A stretch of 64,000 nt of DNA from Oligoflexia bacterium (GTDB lineage: Bacteria > Bdellovibrionota_C > UBA2361 > JAFLCA01). This document shows positions 16,323 to 25,212 of this stretch, in pieces. The position numbers were made by a program, and so were the translations under genes. The stretch is taken from the NCBI GenBank assembly GCA_019694465.1, contig JAIBBV010000008.1, forward strand, positions 18,086 to 82,085, given 5' to 3'. Positions within the stretch are counted from its first letter, which is position 1, and every line of letters begins with the position of its first letter. The notes beneath the pieces were generated by a model. That model searched no databases. It was not told where the DNA came from and was given only the letters and a program-made list of their open reading frames with translations.

Positions 16323-16348
16323 GGCGAGAGGCTATCTAGTCTCTCGCC
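16323..16348 (+). terminator. Hairpin downstream of THX
   Basis: GGCGAGAG (16323-16330) and CTCTCGCC (16341-16348) form a perfect 8-bp stem with a 10-base loop, 8 bp after the THX stop. No T-run follows, so this is at best an atypical terminator or an mRNA-stabilising hairpin. Confidence 0.45.
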
Positions 16349-16489
16349 CACAGCTGCTATTGGTGCCTCGACGCACTGCGGTAATTTAGAACTTGCTGCA
16401 GCACTCTTGCCTTCTACGCGCGCAAGCCGGATTTATGGGGCTTGCTAGTCTCTGCAGATTCCACCTATCGCGTATGTAGGATTCCAGTA

Positions 16490-17014
16490 TTAGGAGCCAG
16501 AGTTCGCCGCTGTATCTGATGTTTCCTTAGTAGGGGAACGTCGCGCTGCACTGGGGTTAATGCGTACGGTTTTGTCCTCCGACAATTCAATTCCCAACTC
16601 TCCAGAAAGAAGCATTTCAAGCGTGAAACGGGATAGATATTCGTTCACTTGCTGCCTTAGTCCGTACCAAATTGGGCGTAGGTTGCAGTTGGTGCTCGGA
16701 TTGCAGCATTCAAGGCTGAGTGGCTTGTGATCGCAAATCACTTCAAAGGTATCGCCCTCAGACGCCACTAAAATATCGTATAAATTAATTTCCTGTGGCT
16801 CTTTGCCAAGTTTGTAGCCTCCCTGTGGGCCGCGAACACTGTGCACGATTCCATTCTTGCGTAGGCGCTGTAGAATTTGTTGAGCATAGTCCACAGGGAT
16901 CTTCTGAGCTTCGGCAATCTCAGTTGCTCGCACTGTTTCCTGACCGGCTTTGCGGCGTTGCGCGATAAAGGCAGAGCAGTGAATTCCGTACTCGCCCCAT
17001 TGGGTAATATGCAT
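16490..17014 (-). CDS. Rrf2-family transcription regulator (IscR/SufR type) of the suf operon
   Basis: This Rrf2 protein has an N-terminal winged helix with the family motif VRGPQGGYKLG and four cysteines in the cluster region (ICDHKPLSLECCNPSTNC) that can hold an Fe-S cluster. I place the start at ATG 17014, because GGAG stands 8 bases upstream. The upstream GTG at 17023 has no such site. It is divergent from sufBCD, so it very likely senses iron-sulfur status and controls that operon and itself. A C-terminal Ser/Thr-rich tail of about 25 residues is variable in the family. Confidence 0.9.
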   Translation of the reverse strand: MHITQWGEYGIHCSAFIAQRRKAGQETVRATEIAEAQKIPVDYAQQILQRLRKNGIVHSVRGPQGGYKLGKEPQEINLYDILVASEGDTFEVICDHKPLSLECCNPSTNCNLRPIWYGLRQQVNEYLSRFTLEMLLSGELGIELSEDKTVRINPSAARRSPTKETSDTAANSGS

Positions 17015-17180
17015 ATTTAACACTCCATAAAAACTGAGAGCGCCTAATAAAGCGAAACCTACTGGACCATCCGATGCATGGCCTGTAAGAGCCTTAAGCC
17101 AATCAAACCAGCCATGGCTTCACTTTGTTACGCACCCTCACAGGAACCTACTCAGATGGGTTTAGGCACTAGTAGGGCCC

Positions 17181-17202
17181 GGTAAGCGCTGGTGAGCTTA
17201 CC
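17181..17202. promoter_or_regulatory. Palindrome in the rrf2-suf divergent region
   Basis: GGTAAGC (17181-17187) and GCTTACC (17196-17202) are perfect inverted arms with an 8-bp centre, roughly midway between the divergent genes. It is a candidate regulator site, although the arms do not obviously match published IscR consensus. The rest of 17015-17350 is AT-rich non-coding sequence with a TATAAT box at 17286-17291 for sufB. I saw no -35 at ideal spacing. Confidence 0.4.
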
Positions 17203-17350
17203 AGATACCACAGTTTGCATTAGCTAGGCGTTAAGTTGTAGCTTTTCAGAGGCCTAATTTTGCTTTTTTAGCATCTATACTTTAATATAATATTCAAGTT
17301 AATGTTGCAGTTCAACGCATTGAAATTATGAACTTTTTTTAGCGCAGTTT

Positions 17351-18796
17351 ATGGCGACAGATACTGAGACACTCGAAAGCTTTGCGCAACAAGACTACAA
17401 GTACGGCTTTTATACCAATATTGAGGCTGATTCAGCCCCTCCGGGCCTTAATGAGGACATCATTCGGCTAATCTCTTCCAAGAAGCAGGAACCTGAGTTT
17501 TTACTAGAGTGGAGGCTGCGCGCATACAAGCGTTGGAAGGAAATGAAGGAGCCGAGTTGGGCCTTTATTAAATATCCAGCCATTAACTACCAAGATGTTG
17601 TGTACTACTCCGCTCCTAAGAAAAAGAAAGAGCTTAAGAGTCTGGAGGAAGTAGATCCTGAGTTGCTCAAAACATATGAACGGCTTGGTATCCCGTTGCA
17701 TGAGCAGAAGCGCTTAGCTGGTGTAGCGGTTGACGCTGTGTTCGATAGCGTTTCAATCGCTACAACATATAAAGCTGAGCTTGAGAAGCATGGTATCATC
17801 TTCTGTTCTTTCTCTGAGGCAGCGCGAGAACATCCTGAGTTGGTAAGGAAGTATCTAGGGTCAGTTGTTCCTTATACTGATAATTTCTTTGCGACACTGA
17901 ACTCGGCCGTCTTCACCGACGGAACTTTCGTGTACATCCCTAAGGGCGTGCGTTGTCCGCTTGAGTTGTCGACTTACTTCCGTATTAACGCCGAGAAGAC
18001 TGGCCAATTTGAGCGCACCCTGATTGTGGCAGACGAGGGAAGTTACGTTAGCTACATGGAGGGCTGCACAGCGCCGATGCGAGATGAGAATCAGTTGCAT
18101 GCAGCAGTTGTTGAGCTAGTTGCGCTAGATAATGCACATATAAAGTATTCTACAATTCAGAACTGGTATCCTGGCGATCGCGAGGGCAAGGGCGGCATTT
18201 ACAACTTTGTTACTAAGCGCGGCTTGTGTGCTGGACGTAACTCGAAGATTTCTTGGACTCAAGTAGAGACCGGCTCAGCAATCACTTGGAAATACCCAAG
18301 TTGCATCCTTAAGGGCGATAACTCAGTCGGTGAGTTTTACTCAGTGGCGATCACCAATCACCATCAGCAGGCTGATACTGGGACCAAGATGATTCATATC
18401 GGTAAGAATACAGCTAGCACAATCGTCTCAAAGGGAATCTCAGCTGGTGTGGGCCAGAACTCCTATCGCGGATTGGTGAAGATAATGAAGTCCGCTGATG
18501 GCGCGCGTAACTTTTCTCAGTGCGACTCTATGTTAATGGGGGATAAGTGTGGTGCGCATACTTTTCCGTATATCGATGTGAAAAATCCTAGCGCCAAAGT
18601 GGAGCACGAAGCGTCGACCTCTAAAATTGGAGAGGACCAAATCTTTTACTGCAATCAACGAGGCATCTCGACTGAAGATGCGGTGTCCATGATTGTGCAC
18701 GGTTTCTGCAAAGAAGTTTTAGCAGAGTTGCCAATGGAGTTCGCAGTTGAGGCACGTAGGTTGCTGGAAATTAGTCTTGAAGGAAGCGTTGGATAA
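17351..18796 (+). CDS. sufB: Fe-S cluster assembly scaffold SufB
   Basis: This 481-residue protein matches SufB over its whole length. Visible signatures are [46 protein letters not shown], and the C-terminal [14 protein letters not shown] with the conserved cysteine that receives sulfur. SufB forms the SufBC2D scaffold in the cytoplasm that builds [Fe-S] clusters. sufC follows after 11 bp. No SufS desulfurase or SufE/SufU is in this window, so sulfur delivery must be encoded elsewhere. ATG 17351 has only a weak Shine-Dalgarno. Confidence 0.97.
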   Translation: MATDTETLESFAQQDYKYGFYTNIEADSAPPGLNEDIIRLISSKKQEPEFLLEWRLRAYKRWKEMKEPSWAFIKYPAINYQDVVYYSAPKKKKELKSLEEVDPELLKTYERLGIPLHEQKRLAGVAVDAVFDSVSIATTYKAELEKHGIIFCSFSEAAREHPELVRKYLGSVVPYTDNFFATLNSAVFTDGTFVYIPKGVRCPLELSTYFRINAEKTGQFERTLIVADEGSYVSYMEGCTAPMRDENQLHAAVVELVALDNAHIKYSTIQNWYPGDREGKGGIYNFVTKRGLCAGRNSKISWTQVETGSAITWKYPSCILKGDNSVGEFYSVAITNHHQQADTGTKMIHIGKNTASTIVSKGISAGVGQNSYRGLVKIMKSADGARNFSQCDSMLMGDKCGAHTFPYIDVKNPSAKVEHEASTSKIGEDQIFYCNQRGISTEDAVSMIVHGFCKEVLAELPMEFAVEARRLLEISLEGSVG

Positions 18797-18807
18797 AGGA
18801 ACTAGTT

Positions 18808-19563
18808 ATGTTGAGCATTCGTAACTTAAGAGCAGGGATTGAAGGGCGCGAAATCCTAAAGGGTCTTGATTTAGACATTAGGCCAGGCGAGGTCCACGCC
18901 ATAATGGGAGCCAATGGATCTGGCAAGAGCACGCTCGCTAATGTTTTGAGCGGCCGCGATGGGTATGAGGTAACAAGCGGTAATGTCACTTTCAACGGCA
19001 AGGATCTGCTCGAGCTTGACCCTGAGGAGCGCGCTGGGGAAGGCCTGTTTATGGCTTTCCAATATCCAGTCGAGTTGCCTGGGGTGCTTGGTAGTTACTT
19101 CTTGCGTACTGCGTTTAATTCAATTCGCCGTTATCGGGGTGAATCAGAGATGGCTGTGCGGGATTTCGCGGCCTACATGAAGGATAAGGCTAAGCTTTTG
19201 GAGCTAAGTGAGGACCTGCTTTCACGTCCAGTAAATGAGGGCTTTTCTGGTGGCGAGAAAAAGCGCAATGAGATTTTCCAGATGGCCGTGCTTAATCCAA
19301 AACTAGCAATTTTGGATGAGACTGATTCAGGGCTCGACATCGATGCATTGCAAGTTGTGGCTAATGGGGTAAATAAGCTGCGTTCAAAGGATAACGCGGT
19401 TGTAGTCATTACGCATTATCAGCGCCTTCTAAACTATATTGTACCTGATTTTGTCCACGTGCTCCTGGACGGTAAGATTGTTAAGTCCGGCGGTAAGGAA
19501 TTGGCGCTGGAGCTTGAAAATAGGGGCTATGCTTGGGTGCGTGAAGGTACCGCACAGCGTTAA
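18808..19563 (+). CDS. sufC: Fe-S assembly ATPase SufC
   Basis: This 251-residue ABC-type ATPase has Walker A GANGSGKST, the signature FSGGEKKRNEI and Walker B LAILDETDSGLDIDAL, all in the specific SufC form. It drives conformational change of the SufB-SufD heterodimer during cluster assembly and is not a transporter. It sits between sufB (11 bp) and sufD (15 bp) in one operon. Length and motifs are normal. Confidence 0.97.
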   Translation: MLSIRNLRAGIEGREILKGLDLDIRPGEVHAIMGANGSGKSTLANVLSGRDGYEVTSGNVTFNGKDLLELDPEERAGEGLFMAFQYPVELPGVLGSYFLRTAFNSIRRYRGESEMAVRDFAAYMKDKAKLLELSEDLLSRPVNEGFSGGEKKRNEIFQMAVLNPKLAILDETDSGLDIDALQVVANGVNKLRSKDNAVVVITHYQRLLNYIVPDFVHVLLDGKIVKSGGKELALELENRGYAWVREGTAQR

Positions 19564-19578
19564 GGGGAGACTGGGATC

Positions 19579-20931
19579 GTGACACAGACAGATTGGGTAT
19601 CTCAGAATTTTCTGGCTTTCGAGCGCGGCTTAAATGGAAGCGCTCACGCTCCTTTGCATCAGCTACGTAAGGATGCGTTCCAACGTTTTGCGGCTTTGGG
19701 TTTCCCCTCTGCTAGTGCTGAGGAATGGCGAAAAACAGATCTTAGCGCTATCCGTGGCGGGAAATTTGAATGGGGGCTCGCGAATACTACGTCTGAAGTG
19801 GCCGAAAGTGACCTGCGCAAAATTATGCCAGGGCCATTCTCAGCGCATGTGCTGGTATTCTTCAATGGGCGCTTTGTTCCAGCGCTTAGTACGTCTGGTA
19901 AGTTGCCTGCCGGCGTTAAGCTTTCACCTTTGGCAGATTATGTGCGTGGGACGGGGACTGATTCTGAGTTGTCGAACTTGGTGCGGCAACGTTTGGGTAG
20001 TTTGGCTACTTTTACAGATCAGGCTTTTGTCGCCCTCAATACTGCTTTTTTGAACGACGGTGTAGTGCTTTCTGTAGCGCGAGGAGTCGAGCTACAAGAA
20101 AGCATTCAGATAGCCTGGATAAGCGATGGAAGTCAGACAGCCAATTATAGTACTGGTCGTTGTTTGATAGCCTTGGAGGAGGGTGCCTCAGCGCGGGTCA
20201 TTGAAACATGGAGTGAAGCGGCATCCGATAGGCAGATTTTTTGTAATCACGTTACAGAAGTTTTTGTGGCTGATGGCGCCATGCTGGATCACGTTAAGGT
20301 GTTGCCGGATTCTGCGCAGGCATTGCATGTTGGCCGACTAGTTGCTCGGGTTGGCTCCAAGTCCAACCTTCATACGGGAGTTTTCTCGTTTGGTGGGGCC
20401 ATGGTACGGAATGAAATTTGTCCGGAACTGGCAGGGGCAAATTCTAACTGCGTAATGCATGGGCTCACTGTAGTTGGTGGTAGCCAGCACGTTGATAACT
20501 TTACAGTACTTGATCATGCGCAGCCAAATTGTGAGAGCCGTGAACTGTACAAGGGCGTCTATGGCGATAAGGCTTCTGGTGTGTTTAGCGGGACAATAAT
20601 AGTTCGTCCAGGCGCGCAGAAGACCAATGCACTGCAAACAAATCAAAGTGTACTGTTATCCCCAACTGCATCCATCGACACGCAACCCCAACTAAAAATT
20701 TGGGCTGATGATGTTAAGTGTACGCACGGAGCTACTGTCGGTCAGCTAGATGAGCAGGCGTTGTTCTACGTGCGCTCGCGTGGCGTTCCATTTGCGGATG
20801 CGCGCGATATGTTGGTGCATGCCTTCGCCAGTGACATCGTAAATAGCGTGAGCACACCAGCTTTGCGTGATTATTTAGAAAATCAGCTTATGAAGAAGCT
20901 TGGCTCGTTCGGAATTCACGAAGAGCGGTAA
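19579..20931 (+). CDS. sufD: Fe-S assembly protein SufD
   Basis: This 450-residue SufD has the beta-helix core shared with SufB and the C-terminal DDVKCTHGATVGQLDEQALF, which holds the conserved histidine used in cluster assembly. It starts at GTG 19579, with GGGGAG 9 bases upstream. It closes the sufBCD operon. The region after its stop contains one doubtful small frame and then the hairpin region. Confidence 0.96.
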   Translation: MTQTDWVSQNFLAFERGLNGSAHAPLHQLRKDAFQRFAALGFPSASAEEWRKTDLSAIRGGKFEWGLANTTSEVAESDLRKIMPGPFSAHVLVFFNGRFVPALSTSGKLPAGVKLSPLADYVRGTGTDSELSNLVRQRLGSLATFTDQAFVALNTAFLNDGVVLSVARGVELQESIQIAWISDGSQTANYSTGRCLIALEEGASARVIETWSEAASDRQIFCNHVTEVFVADGAMLDHVKVLPDSAQALHVGRLVARVGSKSNLHTGVFSFGGAMVRNEICPELAGANSNCVMHGLTVVGGSQHVDNFTVLDHAQPNCESRELYKGVYGDKASGVFSGTIIVRPGAQKTNALQTNQSVLLSPTASIDTQPQLKIWADDVKCTHGATVGQLDEQALFYVRSRGVPFADARDMLVHAFASDIVNSVSTPALRDYLENQLMKKLGSFGIHEER

Positions 20932-20954
20932 AGTTATCGGCTTTGAGACAGAGC

Positions 20955-21056
20955 TTAGAGGCTCGTTACTGCAAACATCACGACAAGGGCGCTCCATGAG
21001 AGCGAGGGGAGGGCGCGAAGGGTTAGAGAGAATCCTTTCGAAATTTGCTTGGCCAT
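20955..21056 (-). CDS. Possible 33-residue membrane peptide
   Basis: A frame from ATG 21056 encodes MAKQISKGFSLTLRALPSL and ends in a hydrophobic run (WSALVVMFAVTSL). An AGG-rich stretch precedes the ATG. One positive N-terminal patch plus a hydrophobic tail would fit a small membrane peptide. It is convergent with sufD. Chance is a serious alternative. Confidence 0.25.
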   Translation of the reverse strand: MAKQISKGFSLTLRALPSLSWSALVVMFAVTSL

Positions 21057-21510
21057 GACCTAATCCTCAATAAATCTAACGAGTTAACCTACTGCAGGCT
21101 AGTGCTTTTTCCTGCTTGAGGGGGTAATGAGCAAGTCCTGTGCCAGCCATTGCAAGGGATGGCACTGGAGTTGGGAACCATAGCGCGGGCAATACCGAAG
21201 TATTACTCTCAGAGACTTCGTGTGAAGATTTCGTGTGTTAGTACGGGAAATGTATGCTCATAAAGCGGATAAAAATATTCTGCTATGCTGGAGAGATAAG
21301 CCATTTGTGGCACTAAGATACTAGCGCTGGTGGACTAATTTAATAGGCGCTTAAATCCTACCTTTGATATTGCACCACCGTCTCAAATTTTTCCAAATTG
21401 CTGTGAAGCTCCATGAACTACTAAGTATTTTGTAGGCTCTAGGAACGTATTTTTATTTCCAATTTTGCGCGCGGTCTCTGAGAGAAATGGGGGGGAGAAA
21501 TGGGGAGGAA
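21057..21510. other. Intergenic region after the suf operon
   Basis: I see no convincing gene here. A short hairpin (GTGCCA at 21140, TGGCAC at 21160) could help end suf transcription. The rest is AT-rich sequence without recognisable promoter pairs. Confidence 0.5.
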
Positions 21511-21513
21511 AAA

Positions 21514-21589
21514 GGCGAGAAACAGGAGCCGGGGTTGAACCACAGCATATACTAGTGTCTGGGTGACACATGAATCTCCTGTTCTCGCC
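21514..21589 (-). terminator. Long hairpin downstream of the 21603-22286 gene
   Basis: On the minus strand GGCGAGAACAGGAG pairs with CTCCTGTTTCTCGCC (one bulged base) across a loop of about 47 bases and is followed by TTTTT. It therefore works on paper as an intrinsic terminator for the gene at 21603. A related inverted pair occurs on the other side of that gene. Confidence 0.55.
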
Positions 21590-21602
21590 TTTTGGACTTG
21601 GG

Positions 21603-22286
21603 CTACTTGACCAGTTTCACCGAGTAGCACTTCCCGTCCGGAACTATCTTGAACCGTGGGGCCAGTTTCTGTTCAGCTGGAGTGAGTATGCGCGTGTGGC
21701 GCTCATCACCCCTTCTGTACACAACCAGCTCCCAGACTCGTGGTATTCCGTACTGGTCAGGTCCGGTGAAGTAGATCGCCTTCTCGGTTCCGTCAGGTAG
21801 ATCCAGAAGGAGCCACCCTTGGTACCCGTGAAGAACTACTCGCTGCGCGCCCATGTACGCCATCCCTCCCTGTGCAAGGACGGCTTCGACGTACTGGCAC
21901 TCGTAGGCCCCCGGAGTCCCGTTCGCATCGTCAGAGACGGCACGAATGGAGCTTCGCGCACAGGGTGCGGAGATCGGGAACCTCGCGAACTGCCTTCTGT
22001 CACCGACGACGCGTGAACTGCCGTCAGCGAGCCAGACTTTCCATTGTCCGGCGCCGGTCTCCTCGAAACTCGTGCTTATTGGGTGGGTTGGAAGTCCACC
22101 CCGAACCTGCCGGAAGGTTGCCTGTGCGGGGCAACCTCGTTGGGCAGTCGAGTGGTCGTGTCCACCGATGGTTATTACCACTATCCCGGTTTCTCCCATT
22201 GAGAGTCGTAGCATCGCTGCTGCGATCCCAAGCAAGGCCGGAGGAAGTTGGTCGTCACAATCGGAACGGTCGGTAGGCTTGGTCAT
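21603..22286 (-). CDS. Hypothetical protein in a GC-richer, repeat-bracketed segment
   Basis: This 227-residue protein is of unknown family. The N-terminal part (MTKPTDRSDCDDQLPPALLG) looks disordered, and the C-terminal half is a compact, beta-rich, aromatic domain (GYQGWLLLDLPDGTEKAIYF, WELVVYRRGDERHTRIL, FKIVPDGKCYSVKLVK). There is no signal peptide. The coding sequence looks richer in G and C than its neighbours, and the gene is framed by two related hairpin units (21514-21589 and 22405-22462). Together these suggest acquisition as a unit. The ribosome binding site is weak. Confidence 0.65.
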   Translation of the reverse strand: MTKPTDRSDCDDQLPPALLGIAAAMLRLSMGETGIVVITIGGHDHSTAQRGCPAQATFRQVRGGLPTHPISTSFEETGAGQWKVWLADGSSRVVGDRRQFARFPISAPCARSSIRAVSDDANGTPGAYECQYVEAVLAQGGMAYMGAQRVVLHGYQGWLLLDLPDGTEKAIYFTGPDQYGIPRVWELVVYRRGDERHTRILTPAEQKLAPRFKIVPDGKCYSVKLVK

Positions 22287-22404
22287 GGTTTTTCTCGTTA
22301 TGGGTTGAAGTGGATGAAAACAGCGAACACTACAGAGCCGAGACCCTTGGCACTCTAGAGTTCGCTGCCATCCGGACCCATGTCAGACAAAGACTATGAC
22401 GAAA

Positions 22405-22462
22405 GCGAGAACAGGTTTTAAAAGAACATCCAGGATAACCTTTCAATCGGATCCTGTTTCTC
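22405..22462 (+). repeat. Inverted-repeat unit matching the hairpin at 21514-21589
   Basis: GCGAGAACAGG (22405-22415) and CCTGTTTCTC (22453-22462) repeat the arms of the left hairpin, including the AA/AAA bulge, in opposite orientation. It lies in the 444-bp gap 22287-22730, where I see no gene. Confidence 0.6.
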
Positions 22463-22730
22463 ACGGAAGGCCACCAAGCATTCCGTCAGTACAGGAGAGA
22501 GGGGAATTCTACTGCTAGTTATGGGCGGTTGGAGAATAGCTGTGACATTTCAGCTCCTTGCATGAATTGGTCTTACTTGACCCCCCGCAAAAAAACTCCC
22601 GTCCGATGTGTCTCCTGGCTACTGGAGAAAATATTTGTGTCTCCTATCACTCGTCTCATCTGAACACCTAAACGCTAGGTGGCCATTAAGAGCAAGGCCG
22701 TTTTCAGGCGCAACTAAGCACTTGGAAGGA

Positions 22731-23546
22731 TCAGAAAAATTCTTCCAGTAGCTGGAAGTAATCAATTTTTGCCTGGTCGGGAGTGTCTATCCCATAAAGC
22801 GCGAACATTCGCTGCGTGCGTGCGGCACCGTAAAATGGGTTGTACTCCGCCGCCAGGCTTCCGCTAAGAATGGCAAGAGCCTGGTAACGGTCAGCGCGGC
22901 CTACTCGGCCAAGGTCGATTAGCCCAGAACTGCCCTGCGGATTCAAGATAATATTTGGCAAACAGCAATCGCCATGTGCTACGACAACATCCTCGACTTT
23001 TGGTTTGCACTTTACCAAGTGTGAAAACAAATCAGTCAGACTTTTGCCACGCCACTTGCTTGAAAAGTTGGAAGTGTTAACTTTTCCGTCGCGTAAGCGG
23101 ACTTCTACGCGAGCAAGCCTAGTCTCAATTCCTTCATCAAATGGGCATTCATCAGGACTTACTCCGTGAAGCCCTTTTACACTACTAACTATCTCGGGTG
23201 GCTTTGCCTGTGCTTCTGCCGGCGAGGAGACTTGCCCTGCATCTTGACCAAGGAGTGCGCTAATCAATAGGTACTGCACCTCTGCAGCTTGAGCGAATTC
23301 CACTACTCTTGGGACTATGATACGTCTCGATAACCATTCCAACTTCTTACGTTCAGTAGACAGCAGTACGCTAGAGTTTTCGTCCTCAACTTTAACAATT
23401 TTTAGAAATAGCGATGGCTGTGAAAGGTGGGTACAACGGTAAACAGTTGCCGAGGAGCGTCCAATTGCGATCGACTCGAGCCTGTAAACAAGCAGATACT
23501 GACGTAATGGTTCAGGTAAGTCACACAGATGGCTGCTAGAGAGCAT
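22731..23546 (-). CDS. Aminoglycoside 3'-phosphotransferase homologue, APH(3')-like
   Basis: This 271-residue kinase is close to the APH(3') pattern. It has an ATP-binding Lys in LFLKIV (49), the catalytic loop VVAHGDCCLPNIIL (His191, Asp193, Asn198), the metal-binding Asp in GLIDLGRVGRADRYQ (Asp211), and the classic C-terminal LLEEFF. APH(3') enzymes phosphorylate the 3'-hydroxyl of kanamycin-type drugs with ATP in the cytoplasm. All catalytic residues are present, so activity is plausible. The native substrate could differ. No insertion sequence or integron borders it, so it looks chromosomal rather than recently transferred. Confidence 0.88.
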   Translation of the reverse strand: MLSSSHLCDLPEPLRQYLLVYRLESIAIGRSSATVYRCTHLSQPSLFLKIVKVEDENSSVLLSTERKKLEWLSRRIIVPRVVEFAQAAEVQYLLISALLGQDAGQVSSPAEAQAKPPEIVSSVKGLHGVSPDECPFDEGIETRLARVEVRLRDGKVNTSNFSSKWRGKSLTDLFSHLVKCKPKVEDVVVAHGDCCLPNIILNPQGSSGLIDLGRVGRADRYQALAILSGSLAAEYNPFYGAARTQRMFALYGIDTPDQAKIDYFQLLEEFF

Positions 23547-23804
23547 AATACGCCAAACTTAACATAGTCTGGGCCCTGCGAGCGATCTGCGTGTTCAGCA
23601 GCCGAGATAGTCGATGTCTGTTGCCTTGGCTGTATTCGAACCCGACAATCCCACAGAAAAATTAGTGGGAAATAACAAATGTACACAGAAACAGGCCGAA
23701 TCTCTGGAGATTTATGCGCCTCGCCAGATAGGTTAAGTAGGCTGAAATATCTGCCGATCGTTAGTGGTGTGCCGCATACTATAACATGGCGGTGCAACTA
23801 CACT

Positions 23805-24053
23805 ATGCGATCAATTCTCCCAAAGTTTGTCACTCTATGTGCCTTGGTCGGGGTGATATACAGCATTGGCTCTTTGGGCACGTACTTCAATTGGGCAGAT
23901 CCATCTTGGCAAAAGCTGTGGGTCAATCCACCAGCGCTTAAGAATAGTATTTCCTCGTTTCCTGAAAAATATTGCGCTCAATCAGTTAGAAGTATGTGCA
24001 AACAGGTCTCACACAGCGTAATCTGGTTCTTGGGACTAGAGTCAGTCAAATAA
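23805..24053 (+). CDS. Possible small membrane-anchored protein
   Basis: From ATG 23805 the frame gives 82 residues with an N-terminal hydrophobic segment (FVTLCALVGVIYSIGSLG) and a soluble, cysteine-containing tail. An in-frame start at 23679 exists but adds a less protein-like stretch. There is no clear Shine-Dalgarno and no known family. Upstream, 23547-23804 holds only a short CCCAC/GTGGG hairpin near 23655. Confidence 0.35.
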   Translation: MRSILPKFVTLCALVGVIYSIGSLGTYFNWADPSWQKLWVNPPALKNSISSFPEKYCAQSVRSMCKQVSHSVIWFLGLESVK

Positions 24054-24168
24054 TTAAAGGCACGCTCTCACAAATTCTGAAAGCAAAGCTTGCTTCGTAT
24101 GGCAGGAAAGTCATTTCGCTGCGCAAGCTACCCGGCAAATTGTACAATTAATCGCGGGCGACATAGCG

Positions 24169-24888
24169 CTATTTTGCAATCCAGGACTGCTTGTCGTGCA
24201 TGAGTCGCCAACAGCGATACAAATGCAGATAGCGATAAAAGCCTTCGTGCATTAAGTTGAAGCGGCTACTGCGCCTATCATCGCAGTCTATGCCGATCTG
24301 AATAATCTTCCGGCCATGTAGTCTCAAGTATAAGCACAGTTCAAATATATAGCCCGTCCAGCGATCTAAGTTAGAAAGTACTGGTAGAATTGCAGAGCGT
24401 CGAAAGGCCTTACTGCCAATCGAGTAGTCAGAAACAGTCAGATTGAACGCCAATAGAGTGAAAGTAATATAAAGTTGGCTACCCAATACACGCAGGGCGC
24501 TGCGACGCTGTGAGCCCATAGTCTTGGACCCAACCAGCATATCGGCATGCTGAAGCAGGTCGCATGCGTAGCGTAAGAAAATAAGTTCAGAAGAAAGATC
24601 TACATCCAGACAAACTAGATATTCGTTTTTGGCGTTCTCAACATTTACCTGAAAGGCCTTGCCAACACTCCGTTCAGGTATTGAGAAAAAGCGTAGCCAG
24701 GAATGAGTGCGCGCGAGCTCAGATCCAATTTTTTTAGTGTTGTCGGTGGATCCGTTACTGGTTACCAAAATCTCATGCGCGATGCCTTGCTCCTCAGCAA
24801 ATGCGTGTAGACGCAATAGCGCTGATTCAAGGATTTGTTCCTCATTGTAAACAGGGATTAGTATTGAAACACTGTGCATACTTTGCAT
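24169..24888 (-). CDS. Family 2 glycosyltransferase (polyprenyl-phosphate sugar transferase-like)
   Basis: This 239-residue GT-A fold enzyme has SILIPVYNEEQ at the N-terminus, the SNGSTDNT nucleotide-binding loop and the metal-binding CLDVDLS (DxD). The later region resembles dolichyl/undecaprenyl-phosphate mannosyl- or glucosyltransferases without their membrane tail. It probably transfers a sugar from a nucleotide donor to a lipid carrier or surface glycan. It is alone on the minus strand with no glycan cluster nearby, so the acceptor cannot be inferred. Confidence 0.85.
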   Translation of the reverse strand: MQSMHSVSILIPVYNEEQILESALLRLHAFAEEQGIAHEILVTSNGSTDNTKKIGSELARTHSWLRFFSIPERSVGKAFQVNVENAKNEYLVCLDVDLSSELIFLRYACDLLQHADMLVGSKTMGSQRRSALRVLGSQLYITFTLLAFNLTVSDYSIGSKAFRRSAILPVLSNLDRWTGYIFELCLYLRLHGRKIIQIGIDCDDRRSSRFNLMHEGFYRYLHLYRCWRLMHDKQSWIAK

Positions 24889-25090
24889 GAAAACTACGTT
24901 TTTTGAGCATCTGCCTTAGATTCGCTCTAGCAGTGACATAAATAACCTATTGGCACAACTTGAAAAAATCTGAGTGTGGTGCCCTTTGAAGATTGGTAAG
25001 CTATTTGCAGCAGTTGTGACATAAATGGGGTGAATAACCTCTGGGTGAATGATTGTTTAGGGAAGTCAGAGTAGGCAACAAAATGATGCA

Positions 25091-25136
25091 AGTTGCTTCG
25101 CTCGCGATATAAACTCGTTAGGTTGTTACGGGCTCT
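25091..25136 (-). repeat. Dispersed intergenic repeat copy (minus orientation)
   Basis: The reverse strand reads CCTAACGAGTTTATATCGCG then AGCGAAGCAAC, matching the repeat at 33408-33470. It lies in the 324-bp gap 24889-25212. That gap also has a duplicated GTGACATAAAT (24933 and 25016 areas). I see no gene in it. Confidence 0.6.
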
Positions 25137-25212
25137 AATTCACTCAGGGGTGGCACGATCTCGGCGCGGCCAGGTTGGGCTAAAACAAGGGGCACTTTTG
25201 AGGAATAAGTAA

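Noticed and set aside
21514..22462. Integron attC sites around the 21603-22286 gene
   Set aside because: There is no paired RYYYAAC/GTTRRRY core at the ends and no integron integrase in the window. The repeats fit hairpin or terminator units better.
23560..23670. Possible tRNA because of a TTCGAACCC-like string near 23637
   Set aside because: No acceptor, D or anticodon stems could be drawn around it. Only a short CCCAC/GTGGG hairpin is present.
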